Shown here piece after piece: positions 63,795 to 64,000 of a stretch of 64,000 nucleotides of DNA (position 1 is its first letter; every line of letters begins with the position of its first letter). The notes under the pieces are model-generated. The model ran no database searches. It was not told the origin of the DNA and saw only the letters and a program-made list of their open reading frames with translations. Both the position numbers and the translations under genes were made by a program. The stretch lies in the NCBI RefSeq assembly GCF_014652915.1, contig NZ_BMZS01000013.1, positions 62,001 through 126,000 on the forward strand, read 5' to 3'. The stretch comes from Thalassobaculum fulvum. Its GTDB lineage: Bacteria; Pseudomonadota; Alphaproteobacteria; Thalassobaculales; Thalassobaculaceae.

Positions 63795-64000
63795 GCGGGG
63801 CGTCCGCACGCGACGACGACGGCGTCCTGGCCTGGGGGCGGGTGCACCGCGGCCGGCACCGGGTAGCGGCGCCGGTCTGGCCGGGCGAGCTGGAGGAAGC
63901 GGCCCGCGCCTCGGCGGGGGAAGGCGGCGCCACCCTGGCGCGCGGGCTCGGCCGGTCCTACGGCGACAGCGGGCTGAACCTGGGCGGCGGGCTGGTCGAC
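63791..64000 (+). CDS. DprE1-like FAD-linked oxidoreductase, N-terminal part (partial)
   Basis: Only 70 residues are inside the window. 'VWPGELEEAARASAGEGG' and 'LARGLGRSYGDSGLN' match the start of the FAD-binding_4 domain of decaprenylphosphoryl-beta-D-ribose 2-oxidase, which begins the ribose-to-arabinose epimerisation on the polyprenyl carrier. It overlaps the HAD-UbiA gene by 4 bp, so the two are coupled. The rest, including any DprE2-like reductase, lies outside. Confidence 0.78.
   Translation, partial: MSGASARDDDGVLAWGRVHRGRHRVAAPVWPGELEEAARASAGEGGATLARGLGRSYGDSGLNLGGGLVD

Overview
The window is a very GC-rich bacterial chromosome segment in which almost every base is coding. The gene set points to an alphaproteobacterium of the broad Rhodospirillales type: short convergent overlaps, GlmU next to GlmS, class II DAHP synthase, serine-glyoxylate aminotransferase, GlnE, DUF1499, DUF1330 and PAS_5 proteins, and many PAS histidine kinases. 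This is inferred from gene content and composition; no 16S gene or other decisive marker is present.

Layout. 1-4.2 kb: the end of a LysR regulator, a membrane protein, a glycosyltransferase, a DUF808 membrane protein and a DUF1499 lipoprotein. 4.2-9.6 kb: a signalling block with a PAS histidine kinase, a globin-coupled chemoreceptor, a FixJ/NarL-type response regulator and a hybrid kinase, with a 16-bp palindrome in the divergent promoter. 9.7-10.9 kb: a pentameric ligand-gated ion channel homologue below an FNR/FixK-type box, then tRNA-Val(CAC). 10.9-16.8 kb: gph, glmU-glmS, a hydrolase, a small secreted protein and an acetyltransferase. 16.8-26.5 kb: metabolic genes (M20 peptidase, succinate-semialdehyde dehydrogenase, glutathione reductase, class II DAHP synthase, nicotinate phosphoribosyltransferase with an amidotransferase). 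26.5-39.7 kb: a PAS kinase, serine-glyoxylate aminotransferase, glnE, an AsmA/YhdP-like giant, tyrS, anmK and a hydrolase.

39.8-43.6 kb is a sulfur/thiamine/tRNA-thiolation group: cysteine desulfurase, TenA, MnmA and a PAS_5 protein. 44.2-51 kb is an amidase plus a complete peptide-type ABC importer (two permeases, a fused double ATPase and a periplasmic binding protein). 51.2-53.7 kb holds two heme-type ferric-reductase-like membrane proteins and a Tat-exported intradiol-dioxygenase-like protein.

53.9-56.3 kb is the clearest foreign DNA. It is a 2.3-kb, AT-richer island bounded by a 48-bp direct repeat of the 3' part of tRNA-Met. It carries a RelE/HigB-like toxin, an XRE antitoxin and a third small protein, plus two decayed coding remnants, and has no integrase. 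56.3-64 kb: the intact tRNA-Met, a DMT transporter, a dienelactone hydrolase, an omega-aminotransferase, a methyltransferase, a lipoprotein, a Sel1 protein, and a HAD-UbiA fusion coupled to a DprE1-like oxidase that runs off the end. The last pair suggests polyprenyl-phosphate-arabinose synthesis.

Promoter-like sequences recur: TTTCAA-N16-TATAGT twice, and TTGCNN-N18-TAAGAT twice. Three genes (pLGIC, anmK, mnmA) have a -10 element exactly six bases before the start codon, which suggests leaderless mRNAs. No rRNA, CRISPR array, transposase or integrase was seen.
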